A DNA stretch of 13,984 bases, from assembly GCA_031267485.1 (NCBI GenBank), contig JAIRYY010000085.1, positions 1 through 13,984 of the forward strand, read 5' to 3'. A program made the translations under genes and the position numbers. The notes under the pieces are model-generated. The model had not been told where the DNA came from, searched no databases, and saw only the letters and a program-made list of their open reading frames with translations. Shown here piece by piece: positions 7,771 to 13,865 of this stretch. The DNA is from Tannerella sp. Its GTDB lineage: Bacteria > Bacteroidota > Bacteroidia > Bacteroidales > Tannerellaceae. The first letter of the stretch is position 1. Every line of letters starts with the position of its first letter.

Positions 7771-7781
7771 AATAACGTGAA
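7771..7781 (-). promoter_or_regulatory. TTCACGTTATT leader motif
   Basis: On the minus strand TATATATATTTCACGTTATT precedes the three-TM propeller gene by 39 nt. The same core, TTCACGTTACT, occurs 15 nt before the cyclase gene (13788-13798) and at 323-333. TATATTTC just upstream is one base from the Bacteroidetes -7 box TAnnTTTG, but I find no good -33 partner. It is best treated as a conserved leader or regulator site shared by both operons. Confidence 0.45.
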
Positions 7782-7821
7782 ATATATATACTGAGTCCGG
7801 CATGGTTTTGTGCATTGCTAT

Positions 7822-7968
7822 TCATCGCAGTCTCCCTCCCCGTCATTGCAATCTCCCTCTTCGTCATAGCGAGCTCCCTCTTCGTCATTGCAATCTCCCT
7901 CCCAGTCATTGCAGTCTCCCTCCCAATCATTGCGAGCTCCCTTCCCGTCATTGCAATCTATCTTCCCG
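7822..7968. repeat. 21-bp tandem repeat array, 7 units
   Basis: Seven contiguous 21-bp units start at 7822, 7843, 7864, 7885, 7906, 7927 and 7948. The consensus core is TCATTGC(A/G)A(T/G)CTCCCT followed by a variable CTTCG or CCCAG end. The unit contains GTCATTGCGA, the terminal sequence of the palindromic element that follows directly at 7965, so the array probably arose by slippage at that end. Both strands stay open in one frame, producing 7-residue repeats in spurious ORFs. Confidence 0.9.
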
Positions 7969-8037
7969 TCATTGCGAGGAACGAAGCAATCCAGGCACAG
8001 GCGACAACCTGGATTGCTTCCTTCGTCGCAATGACGG
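7965..8037. repeat. Dispersed palindromic element (31-bp arms)
   Basis: CCCGTCATTGCGAGGAACGA at 7965 onward pairs with the arm ending in CGCAATGACGGG at 8037. The arms are about 31 nt (7965-7995 and 8007-8037) with two mismatches, and the loop is about 11 nt. This GTCATTGCGAGGAACGAAGC...GGATTGCTTC palindrome is a widely dispersed intergenic repeat in many unrelated bacteria, often mis-annotated as a protein containing ARNEAIQ and FVAMTG. It is a non-coding mobile-type or REP-like repeat. Confidence 0.85.
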
Positions 8038-8071
8038 GAGAAATACAATGCACAAAAATATTCCGCGTGAT

Positions 8072-8140
8072 ATAACATGTAATGGTTTATCAAATCGTGT
8101 ACTTCCATTTGCTTATAATCATTCTTTATATAATGATGAA
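8072..8140. repeat. Two leader-like fragments in opposite orientation
   Basis: ATAACATGTAATGGTTT (8072-8088) is identical to 13803-13819 in the cyclase leader. It is followed at once by CAAATCGTGTACT (8091-8103), identical to 277-289, and by TTTGCTTATAATCATT, which matches the left-end block. Pieces of one leader-like repeat are thus joined here head to head. No gene follows on either strand within reach. Confidence 0.7.
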
Positions 8141-8205
8141 TATCCGATGCCGATGGGAATCTTCCCCGAACAGCGCGGGAAGCTCGCCATACGTGAGAGA
8201 AACCT

Positions 8206-8275
8206 TTCCGCAAATCCGTTTCGACGTTTCGCACTTTGCGGAATCTGCCGGCGCGGACTGCAAGCCCGCGCCGGC
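8206..8275. repeat. Two adjacent hairpins
   Basis: TTCCGCAAA (8206-8214) pairs perfectly with TTTGCGGAA (8235-8243). Immediately beyond, GCCGGCGCGG (8247-8256) pairs perfectly with CCGCGCCGGC (8266-8275) across a 9-nt loop. Neither has a T-run in the direction of the operon, so they are not classical intrinsic terminators, though they lie 3' of the upstream operon. Confidence 0.6.
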
Positions 8276-8280
8276 GAGGA

Positions 8281-8504
8281 GGCTGTCCTGAACGTTAGGA
8301 AACCTTCCTGCAAGTTGCAGGAGGCTGTCCTAAACATTAGGAAACCTTCCTGCAAGTTGCGGGGAACTTTCCTAAACATTAGGAAACCTTCCTGCAAGTT
8401 GCAGGAGACTGTCCTAAACATTAGGAAACCTTCCTGCAAGTTGCAGGGAACTTTCCTAAACGTTAGGAAACCTTCCTGCAAGTTGCAGGAGACTTTCCTA
8501 AAGA
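8281..8504. repeat. 42-bp tandem array of palindromes, 5 units plus a partial
   Basis: Units start at 8295, 8337, 8379, 8421 and 8463 (exact 42-bp period), with a partial unit before them. Each unit holds TCCTGCAAgTTGCAGGA (8-bp arms, 1-nt loop; one arm degenerate in unit 2). Across unit joints lies TCCTAA-ACA-TTAGGA (6-8-bp arms). The array therefore forms about ten consecutive stem-loops on either strand. Differences between units fall mostly in the GGCTG/GAACTT/GACTG segment. There are no unique spacers, so it is not CRISPR. The 14-codon period keeps frames open on both strands. Confidence 0.92.
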
Positions 8505-8541
8505 GTTGTCTAAAAATAACCATGTCATTTTTATTCACATT

Positions 8542-8620
8542 CCGTCCGCTGACGGGACGGATGACCGGGGCTAATTCTACCGACATTCCGTACCTGACGG
8601 CATGGTGTTTAAACGTCTCC
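8542..8620. repeat. Diverged copy of the 53-bp unit plus variant hairpin
   Basis: Positions 8575-8602 match the left-end array core for 28 bases and continue with GTTTAAACGTCTCC, like the last left-end unit (TTAAATGTCTCC). At 8542-8560 CCGTCC-N7-GGACGG is a variant of the CCGTACC...CACGG core with better base pairing. The copy lies about 90 nt past the stop of the NapH-like gene, in the same orientation and setting as the array beyond the lipoprotein gene. Confidence 0.8.
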
Positions 8621-8710
8621 GGAAAACGTCCTCTCACACTTGTCGGCGCAGTTGCACAGGGCGGAAATTTACCGGATTGCAGCTGGCAGACATCGCTTCC
8701 GGTTCTGTTT

Positions 8711-10024
8711 TTACGGTCTTTCATCTTTTTCTCCTTCCTGTTTATTGGCGTTCTCCATCGCGGTTTTGTTCTGCGGGCAGTAGCTGAAGCATTTGCCGCA
8801 GGCGATGCAGTTTGCATGTTCTATTTCATATTCGGCGCGCGTGCGTTTGATGGAGAGGCCGATGAGCGCGAGGCCAATCACCAGCCCGGTCAAAGCCCCG
8901 GCTGCGGTCGAATAAATCCTGAATCCGGACAGGACGGTTTCATATCTTCCGGTAATTTCATCTACCGTACCGCCCTGACCGTAGAACGCTTCCAGTTCGA
9001 CGGAAAGCACGTCCCGCGGATTGGTCTCATGCTCCATCACCAGGGCGTAAAGGCGCGCATCCTTGTTGGCGCGGCTCAGTTCGACGCTCAGAGAACGGGC
9101 GAGCAGGGCGCCGGTAATCATCATGAGAGGCAGCAGGACGAAGTAGTTCGCAAGCCTTTTCACGCCCTGCATCCGGCTTTCCCGGACTTTGTTGTCGTAC
9201 GGAGGCCTGATAGCGTCCACGGGACATGCGTTGTGACACAGTTCGCAGTTGATGCACGGTTTGGCCGTCATTTGTACTTTCCATACGGAGACGCGCGCGA
9301 AAAGGCTCAGCAAGGCTCCGTAGGGGCAGATGAAACGGCAAAAGGGTCTTCCTGTGAATATGGCGGCGACGAGCAGCAGCACGCCTGTGACAATCAGTCC
9401 GATGTCGCCGCCCTGCCGGAAAATCCCGATGAAGGGGTCGAGCCGGCAGATGATGAAACCGCTCCGCGTCACGGCATAGAGGATTGCGAATATGAGGTAT
9501 ATCCACGGAATCACGCCCAGCACGGTGGCGACGGCTTTCGGCAGCCTGTGGTTTTTCAGGTTCACAAGCTCCTGCAAAGCGCCGAAGGGACATACGCCCG
9601 CGCAGAAAACCCTGCCGAACAGAAACGCAAACAGCACCGGCAGCATGAAAAACAGCAGGACGGAGAGCGGCAGCGCGTATGTGCTGTCGGCCAGCGCCAG
9701 CGCCACGTTCTGAACCGAGCCGATGCTGCAGACGCATCCGCTGCGGAAGAAGCCGAAGTATGCCGCGGATATGACGGAAACCCACAGAATGGGCGTTCTT
9801 GTCCGCTTTTTTACGGCCGCCCATGCGACGATGCTCATCAGCACGGCCAGCAGCGCGATGTCTGCCGCAATCCACAGGTTTTCGTCCGGGACGGCATACT
9901 GTATGTCGGGATACCGGTATCCCGACTCGAAATCGGGCTTCGGAAACCTGTTCTGGGCATACGCCACACCGGCAGTCAGAAAGCATAATCCGGCGGACAG
10001 GTATTTTTTCAATCCTTTTTTCAT
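8711..10024 (-). CDS. NapH-like polytopic membrane protein with two [4Fe-4S] ferredoxin motifs
   Basis: A 437-residue integral membrane electron-transfer protein. An N-terminal signal (cleavage near AYA23-Q24) precedes about six or seven hydrophobic segments (near 50-70, 78-93, 119-138, 163-187, 206-224, 288-310 and 372-392). It carries the paired C-X3-CP motifs of the NapH/NosR/RdxA family (C141/C145-P and C229/C233-P). Two [4Fe-4S] motifs follow: C257/260/263/267 and C406/409/412/416. An extra SGCVCSIG (C97, C99) near a membrane edge is typical of one NosR-like subfamily. These proteins pass electrons between quinol or a cytoplasmic donor and periplasmic Fe-S partners. It is the last gene of the upstream operon, 7 nt after the Tat-exported Fe-S gene. 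It is the most likely transmembrane relay of the system; the direction of electron flow is not known. Confidence 0.93.
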   Translation of the reverse strand: MKKGLKKYLSAGLCFLTAGVAYAQNRFPKPDFESGYRYPDIQYAVPDENLWIAADIALLAVLMSIVAWAAVKKRTRTPILWVSVISAAYFGFFRSGCVCSIGSVQNVALALADSTYALPLSVLLFFMLPVLFAFLFGRVFCAGVCPFGALQELVNLKNHRLPKAVATVLGVIPWIYLIFAILYAVTRSGFIICRLDPFIGIFRQGGDIGLIVTGVLLLVAAIFTGRPFCRFICPYGALLSLFARVSVWKVQMTAKPCINCELCHNACPVDAIRPPYDNKVRESRMQGVKRLANYFVLLPLMMITGALLARSLSVELSRANKDARLYALVMEHETNPRDVLSVELEAFYGQGGTVDEITGRYETVLSGFRIYSTAAGALTGLVIGLALIGLSIKRTRAEYEIEHANCIACGKCFSYCPQNKTAMENANKQEGEKDERP

Positions 10025-10031
10025 AAGCCTG

Positions 10032-10613
10032 TTATTCTTTCAGTTTGTACGCCATGCTCAGCGGTCCGCGGGCAATCGCATCCGACGGACATACGGTGGC
10101 AATCTCACATTCGTTGCAATCCCGGCACAAATCCCTCTTGATTTGAAGATAGAGGGAGCCGTTGCCGAACGAACTGCATCCTTTCACGCATTTGCCGCAT
10201 CCGTTGCACAGGCTCTCGTTTATCGTGTATTCAAAATAGGGGTCTTCGACGAATAGCCGCTGTATGGCCCCCGTCGGGCATGTCAGGTTTTCCGCTGCGG
10301 TATTCAGGTTTTTCACGTTGCTGCGGTAGTATCCCCCGCATAAATCGCAATATCCGCATACCCTGTTGGCGTGTATGCATTTCACGGCCGAAACCGGCAG
10401 CACGCAATGCGTTTCGCAGCGGCCGCACTGCGTGCACTTGTGGGGGTCAATCTGCCAGTAGTGCACGGCTTCCCGCCCTTTTGCGCGGGGTATCAGCCCG
10501 CCCGCAGCCGCAAGGATGCTTCCCCCCGCAATCGCCGACCCGGCAACCCGGAGAAACTTCCGGCGCGCCATCGGGCTGTTTCCATATTGTTCCTTATTAT
10601 CCATATCGTTCAT
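10032..10613 (-). CDS. Tat-exported polyferredoxin, about four [4Fe-4S] clusters (NapG-like)
   Basis: A 193-residue exported iron-sulfur protein. The twin-arginine signal ARRKFLR (16-22) is followed by a Gly/Ala-rich hydrophobic stretch ending near 40. Cysteine sets are C60/63/66/70; C86/89/92 with C112-P (plus C79); C136/139/142/146; and C163/166/169 with C175-P. This fits about four [4Fe-4S] clusters and the NapG/NrfC-type family, folded in the cytoplasm and exported or membrane-held by Tat. Starts at M1 (10613), M4 or M15 are all possible; M1 gives an 8-nt gap to the preceding propeller gene, and none changes the Tat motif. Its NapH-like neighbour is its obvious partner, as in NapGH. Confidence 0.93.
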   Translation of the reverse strand: MNDMDNKEQYGNSPMARRKFLRVAGSAIAGGSILAAAGGLIPRAKGREAVHYWQIDPHKCTQCGRCETHCVLPVSAVKCIHANRVCGYCDLCGGYYRSNVKNLNTAAENLTCPTGAIQRLFVEDPYFEYTINESLCNGCGKCVKGCSSFGNGSLYLQIKRDLCRDCNECEIATVCPSDAIARGPLSMAYKLKE

Positions 10614-10621
10614 TTACAGTT

Positions 10622-12055
10622 TTACACGATTTTCAGACATTTGACCCGGTGCGCATCCCTCACAATCAACATGCCGTCCGCGTATGCGATAGGCCCCCAC
10701 GCATCGGCGCCGTCCTCCATTATCCGCTGCCTTTTGAGCAGGTTCAGATTCCGGTTCCGGATTTCGTAGACGTAAAGCTCCCCGTCATCCTTGAAGATAA
10801 AAATGTTGCTGTTTATGATGATGTAAGGCCCCAGGCCGAAGCGTTCGTCCGCCGCCGAGGTCCATACGGGCGCGTGCAGGTCGGACGGGTCGTAACAGAC
10901 CAGCTTCCCCCGGTGAGCGCCGCCATCCTTCGGCATGATGCTGAATATCAAATTGCCGTACAGTATCGGCGTCTGCTGTTCGCTCGACAGGCCTTCGTTC
11001 GGTCTGTACTGCTCCGTTACCGCCGCCGTCCATTTCCCGCCGGAACGGTCAACCTGCAGCAGCGCGCCTCCGGCGCCGTAACCGGCAACCACAAAGATTC
11101 GGTTCGAGGAAACCTGAAGCGGCGAGGGGGCAACCACCGACGGCTGCCATTTGCCCGTTTCCCACAGCAGGCCGCCACGGTCGTTCCCGTCGGCGGAAAT
11201 GCCGCACACCCCGCCGATGCCGGCATATACATACGTCTTTTTCCCGCCCAGTACCATTGATATGACCGAGGAATGGGACATTTTGTATTTGAGCGTGTTC
11301 GGCGTCGTCCACAGCATCCCGCCCGTCCTGCAGTCCAGCCCGGCCAGCAGGGTCTCCCCGCCGGCGGGCGCGAGAACTAAAACCTCGCCGTCCACATGCG
11401 GGCACTGCCCGGTATACCAGAACGGCACTTCCGTCCGGAACTCCTTTTGCATGTCGAGCGCCCATTTCATGTCTCCCGTCACGGGGTCGCAACACATGAC
11501 GTGCCCCTCCGGCCCAATCGTTATGACATAGCCGTCGCCGACAGCCGGGACCGTGCGCGAAAAACCGTGATTGCGCTTTATGGGCACGCGGTACCATCGC
11601 CGCCAGAGTTCCTCCCCCGTTTCGAGCGAAAAGCAGCGCAGCGCATCCGAACTCAGCTGCTCGTTATAGTCAAGGAAATAGACCCGGCCGTTGTATATCG
11701 CGGGCGCCGCATGGCCTTCGCCCGTTTCCACACTCCACAGTACGGGGTAGTCGCCGCCGGAAACGTTGATTTTTTCCGGCGTCACGATGATGTTTCTTGA
11801 CCCCTCGCCGCGAAAGTTTGTCCATTTGCCGGATAATCCGGGATTCAGATCCTGCCCGTCGCCGTATCTCATGAAAAATTCGCCGATAACGACGTCGCCG
11901 GCCGTTCTCGTCTGTCCTTCGGGACGGTTGTCGGCGCCGGGCGCCTGGACGGACAGATTCCCGCGGGGCACGTACAGATGCCACCCCACAATGATTGCGA
12001 TGTAGATGATTAACGTCAGTACGGTTATTGCCGTTACAGTCCTTTTTCCGTTCAT
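10622..12055 (-). CDS. Single-TM membrane-anchored PQQ/BamB-like beta-propeller
   Basis: A 477-residue protein with an uncleaved-looking signal anchor (about 7-27) and a periplasmic propeller. After a polar linker comes WTNFRGEG (78-85), the entry motif shared with the other propellers. About eight repeats follow with turns such as VLWSVE, LWRRWY, MKWALD, MLWTTP, LLWETG and PVWTSA. CC at 188-189 is not the ring-disulfide signature of quinohemoproteins with certainty. The start at 12055 is chosen because its ATG overlaps the TGA of the cyclase gene (ATGA) and follows GAGG by 8 nt; the open frame extends 23 codons further but inside the cyclase gene. Translational coupling to the cyclase suggests joint function or fixed stoichiometry. 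Confidence 0.9.
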   Translation of the reverse strand: MNGKRTVTAITVLTLIIYIAIIVGWHLYVPRGNLSVQAPGADNRPEGQTRTAGDVVIGEFFMRYGDGQDLNPGLSGKWTNFRGEGSRNIIVTPEKINVSGGDYPVLWSVETGEGHAAPAIYNGRVYFLDYNEQLSSDALRCFSLETGEELWRRWYRVPIKRNHGFSRTVPAVGDGYVITIGPEGHVMCCDPVTGDMKWALDMQKEFRTEVPFWYTGQCPHVDGEVLVLAPAGGETLLAGLDCRTGGMLWTTPNTLKYKMSHSSVISMVLGGKKTYVYAGIGGVCGISADGNDRGGLLWETGKWQPSVVAPSPLQVSSNRIFVVAGYGAGGALLQVDRSGGKWTAAVTEQYRPNEGLSSEQQTPILYGNLIFSIMPKDGGAHRGKLVCYDPSDLHAPVWTSAADERFGLGPYIIINSNIFIFKDDGELYVYEIRNRNLNLLKRQRIMEDGADAWGPIAYADGMLIVRDAHRVKCLKIV

Positions 12056-13773
12056 TTGTCCGTCCTCAGTTTTTTCAGTGCGTTCAATACGAACGTTATG
12101 TTGTACAGTTCCTCCGAATACCACAGCCGGGCGAAATAAAGCCCGACGGGTTCGGGCTGAAGCAGCTCGCCCGCCGCGTATTTCCGGTACAGATAGTCAA
12201 AGGCGCGTTCAGCGGCATCCGTCGCGGTATGGCGGCAGGATGCGATGGCGGCGAGCGCGCGCGCCGTCAGCGTGACTTTCGAGGGGACGTCCCGCGCGCC
12301 TCCCCATCCTCCGTCGCCATTCTGTACGGAAAGGATGTATTTCAGGCCTTTTTCGCGCATCTCCCCGGCCTGCGGATGTTTCATCGCGGACAGGTATTCC
12401 ACGGCCATCGCCGTTCCGTAGACGGGAGAACGCCCGTCTGCGGCGTTCTGGTCGCCAAACCATAACGGCGTCCACGAGCCGTCGGACGCCTGCGCCCTGT
12501 CCATCCATTTGAGTAAACGCCCGGCGCTTCGGGCGCATCTGTTTTTTAAATCCGCCGGAAGCGAACCGTGCCACAGCTCGAAAGCCAGCATTGCATGAGC
12601 CGAGATGTCGGGACTGCTGCGGTCGAACGGGAGCTTGCCCCATCCCCGGCAAAAGGTGGGCATTCCTCCGTCGCTGTTCTGCAGTGACAGAAGCCATTCG
12701 ACGCCTTTGCGCGCTTCCCTGCAATACCGGCCATCCGAGAGGATGTGGAGGGCAACGAGCGCTCCGGCGGTATCGTCCGCATCGGGCGCCGAGCCGGCGA
12801 GGTCGGTCCATCCCCATCCGCCTTCCATGGCGCCGGTGAAAGGATGCCTGAAGGCGAAGGCGCTGCCCTTTATGATTCCGGCCAGCGAGAGCTTTTCACC
12901 GCTGTCCAGGTCGCCCTCCAGCGCCCTGACGCTTAATGCCGTGACCCAGCAGGCCAAATCGGTGTCAATCGGCCACGCCCCGTCTTCCCGAACCGTATCC
13001 GTCAAGAAGTCCACTCCTTTCCGGGTGGCGGTATGGTCGCGATAGCCCGCGCCGCTCATGCACATGGCGACGAACGCCGTCAGCGGCGCCGCTTCGAGGA
13101 AACCGCCATGCACGGGCTGCAGCCTGACGAGCGTCTCCAGAGATTTGCCGATGAATGTTTCGCGCAGGGGAGAAAGGAGAGTCTTTTTACCTTTTTTGTG
13201 CCGCAGGATTCCCACCGCAATCAGCGCCGGAATCGCATAGCTGACGACGGGAAGCCGGAAGAAACGGAACAGCTTTTGGGGCAGAACGGATATTTCGAAA
13301 GGTAACCGGGGGATGCTGTCCCAGCTTTTGATAATTCCGGCCAGTGCGCACATGACGAGAATCGGCGCGGAGAACGTCAAATCCCGGCCGTAGCAGGCCA
13401 GTACTCCGTTTATGATGTGGCTGTCGGTTATCCCGCCGAATTTCGCCGTCAGGCAGGTTTTTGTTTCTTCCGGAGCGTTGTCGACCGCACAGAGGGAGGC
13501 ATAAGCCAGCAGGGTCGCCGTCATGTTCGGCGGACTTTCGACGGTATCGCCCCATGAACCGTCCGTCCGCATCGTCTTTTTCAGCCACAGAACGCCTTGC
13601 CGTATGTAAGAAGCGTATTTCTCCCGGTCATTCATGTAGAGGGCAAAAACGGAAACGGACGTGGAGACTGCGCTTGACGACAGTTCGCCCCTCCACATAC
13701 CGCCGGGCGTCCGTCTCTGACGGAGCAGTTCAACCAGCTTCCCGGTCATTTCTTCTATTCTCGTATCCGTCAT
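12052..13773 (-). CDS. Squalene-hopene-cyclase family protein (class II terpene cyclase)
   Basis: A 573-residue homologue of squalene-hopene cyclases, slightly short for the family (about 620-640). The general acid motif is intact: D331-A-D333-D334-T-A, preceded by GGWGW (318-322) as in hopene cyclases. QW-type repeats are recognisable: DGSWGD (71-76), DGAW (264-267), QNSDGG (365-370), DGSW (431-434) and QNGDGGWGG (484-492). C-terminal PVYGTAMAVEYL and YNITFVLNAL match the conserved end of the beta/gamma barrel. Residues 150-195 contain a hydrophobic segment comparable to the membrane-dipping region of this monotopic family. The chemistry should be proton-initiated polyene cyclisation; substrate (squalene or another polyprenoid) is unknown and no squalene synthase is nearby. 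It is the first gene of the operon, with the AT-rich leader ending AAAAG-ATG and no SD. Confidence 0.88.
   Translation of the reverse strand: MTDTRIEEMTGKLVELLRQRRTPGGMWRGELSSSAVSTSVSVFALYMNDREKYASYIRQGVLWLKKTMRTDGSWGDTVESPPNMTATLLAYASLCAVDNAPEETKTCLTAKFGGITDSHIINGVLACYGRDLTFSAPILVMCALAGIIKSWDSIPRLPFEISVLPQKLFRFFRLPVVSYAIPALIAVGILRHKKGKKTLLSPLRETFIGKSLETLVRLQPVHGGFLEAAPLTAFVAMCMSGAGYRDHTATRKGVDFLTDTVREDGAWPIDTDLACWVTALSVRALEGDLDSGEKLSLAGIIKGSAFAFRHPFTGAMEGGWGWTDLAGSAPDADDTAGALVALHILSDGRYCREARKGVEWLLSLQNSDGGMPTFCRGWGKLPFDRSSPDISAHAMLAFELWHGSLPADLKNRCARSAGRLLKWMDRAQASDGSWTPLWFGDQNAADGRSPVYGTAMAVEYLSAMKHPQAGEMREKGLKYILSVQNGDGGWGGARDVPSKVTLTARALAAIASCRHTATDAAERAFDYLYRKYAAGELLQPEPVGLYFARLWYSEELYNITFVLNALKKLRTDK
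12063..12067 (-). promoter_or_regulatory. Shine-Dalgarno of the single-TM propeller gene
   Basis: GAGGA on the minus strand, within the 3' end of the cyclase gene and about 8 nt before the ATG at 12055. Together with the ATGA overlap it argues for coupled re-initiation. Confidence 0.55.
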
Positions 13774-13787
13774 CTTTTATATTATTA

Positions 13788-13838
13788 AGTAACGTGAAAT
13801 AAATAACATGTAATGGTTTCTCTGTCCCGTCGGGACAG
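13788..13838 (-). promoter_or_regulatory. Leader of the cyclase operon (TTCACGTTACT block and TGTCCC hairpin)
   Basis: Reading toward the gene: CTGTCCC-GAC-GGGACAG (13822-13838), AAACCATTACATGTTAT (13803-13819), then TTCACGTTACT (13788-13798), 15 nt before the ATG. The same three elements occur in the same order on the plus strand at 262-333, though the left copy has an extra segment of about 20 nt. Repetition in front of both operons suggests a promoter-proximal or regulatory role. No clear -33/-7 pair can be set. Confidence 0.5.
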
Positions 13839-13865
13839 CATGTTGGTAGAAAAATGGACAGCAAC

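Larger units (their letters stand above)
7733..8710. other. Inter-operon region built of repeats, no credible gene
   Basis: This 978-nt region separates the two operons. From low to high coordinates it holds the leader of the three-TM propeller gene, a 21-bp tandem array, a dispersed palindromic element, leader-like fragments (8072-8140), two hairpins (8206-8275), a 42-bp palindromic tandem array (8281-8504), a hairpin (8542-8560) and one diverged 53-bp unit (8575-8620). I see nothing notable in 8146-8205 or 8621-8710. Open frames crossing it on both strands are period-driven (21 and 42 are multiples of three). Confidence 0.8.

Noticed and set aside
8247..8275. Intrinsic terminator of the upstream operon
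   Set aside because: The hairpin is strong, but no T-run follows on the minus strand and it lies about 440 nt past the stop codon.
8281..8504. CRISPR array
   Set aside because: The whole 42-bp period is conserved, with no unique spacers, and no cas gene is present. The same holds for the 53-bp array.
7802..9988. A 728-codon plus-strand frame and a 60-codon minus-strand frame (7769-7951) through the repeats
   Set aside because: Both owe their length to 21- and 42-bp periods, which are multiples of three, and to antisense of the NapH-like gene. They contain the typical false product of the dispersed palindrome.
377..12055. Calling the propellers PQQ-dependent alcohol dehydrogenases
   Set aside because: Only the propeller fold signature is visible. 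I could not place the catalytic Asp/Glu and Ca2+ ligands, and related BamB-type propellers bind no PQQ.
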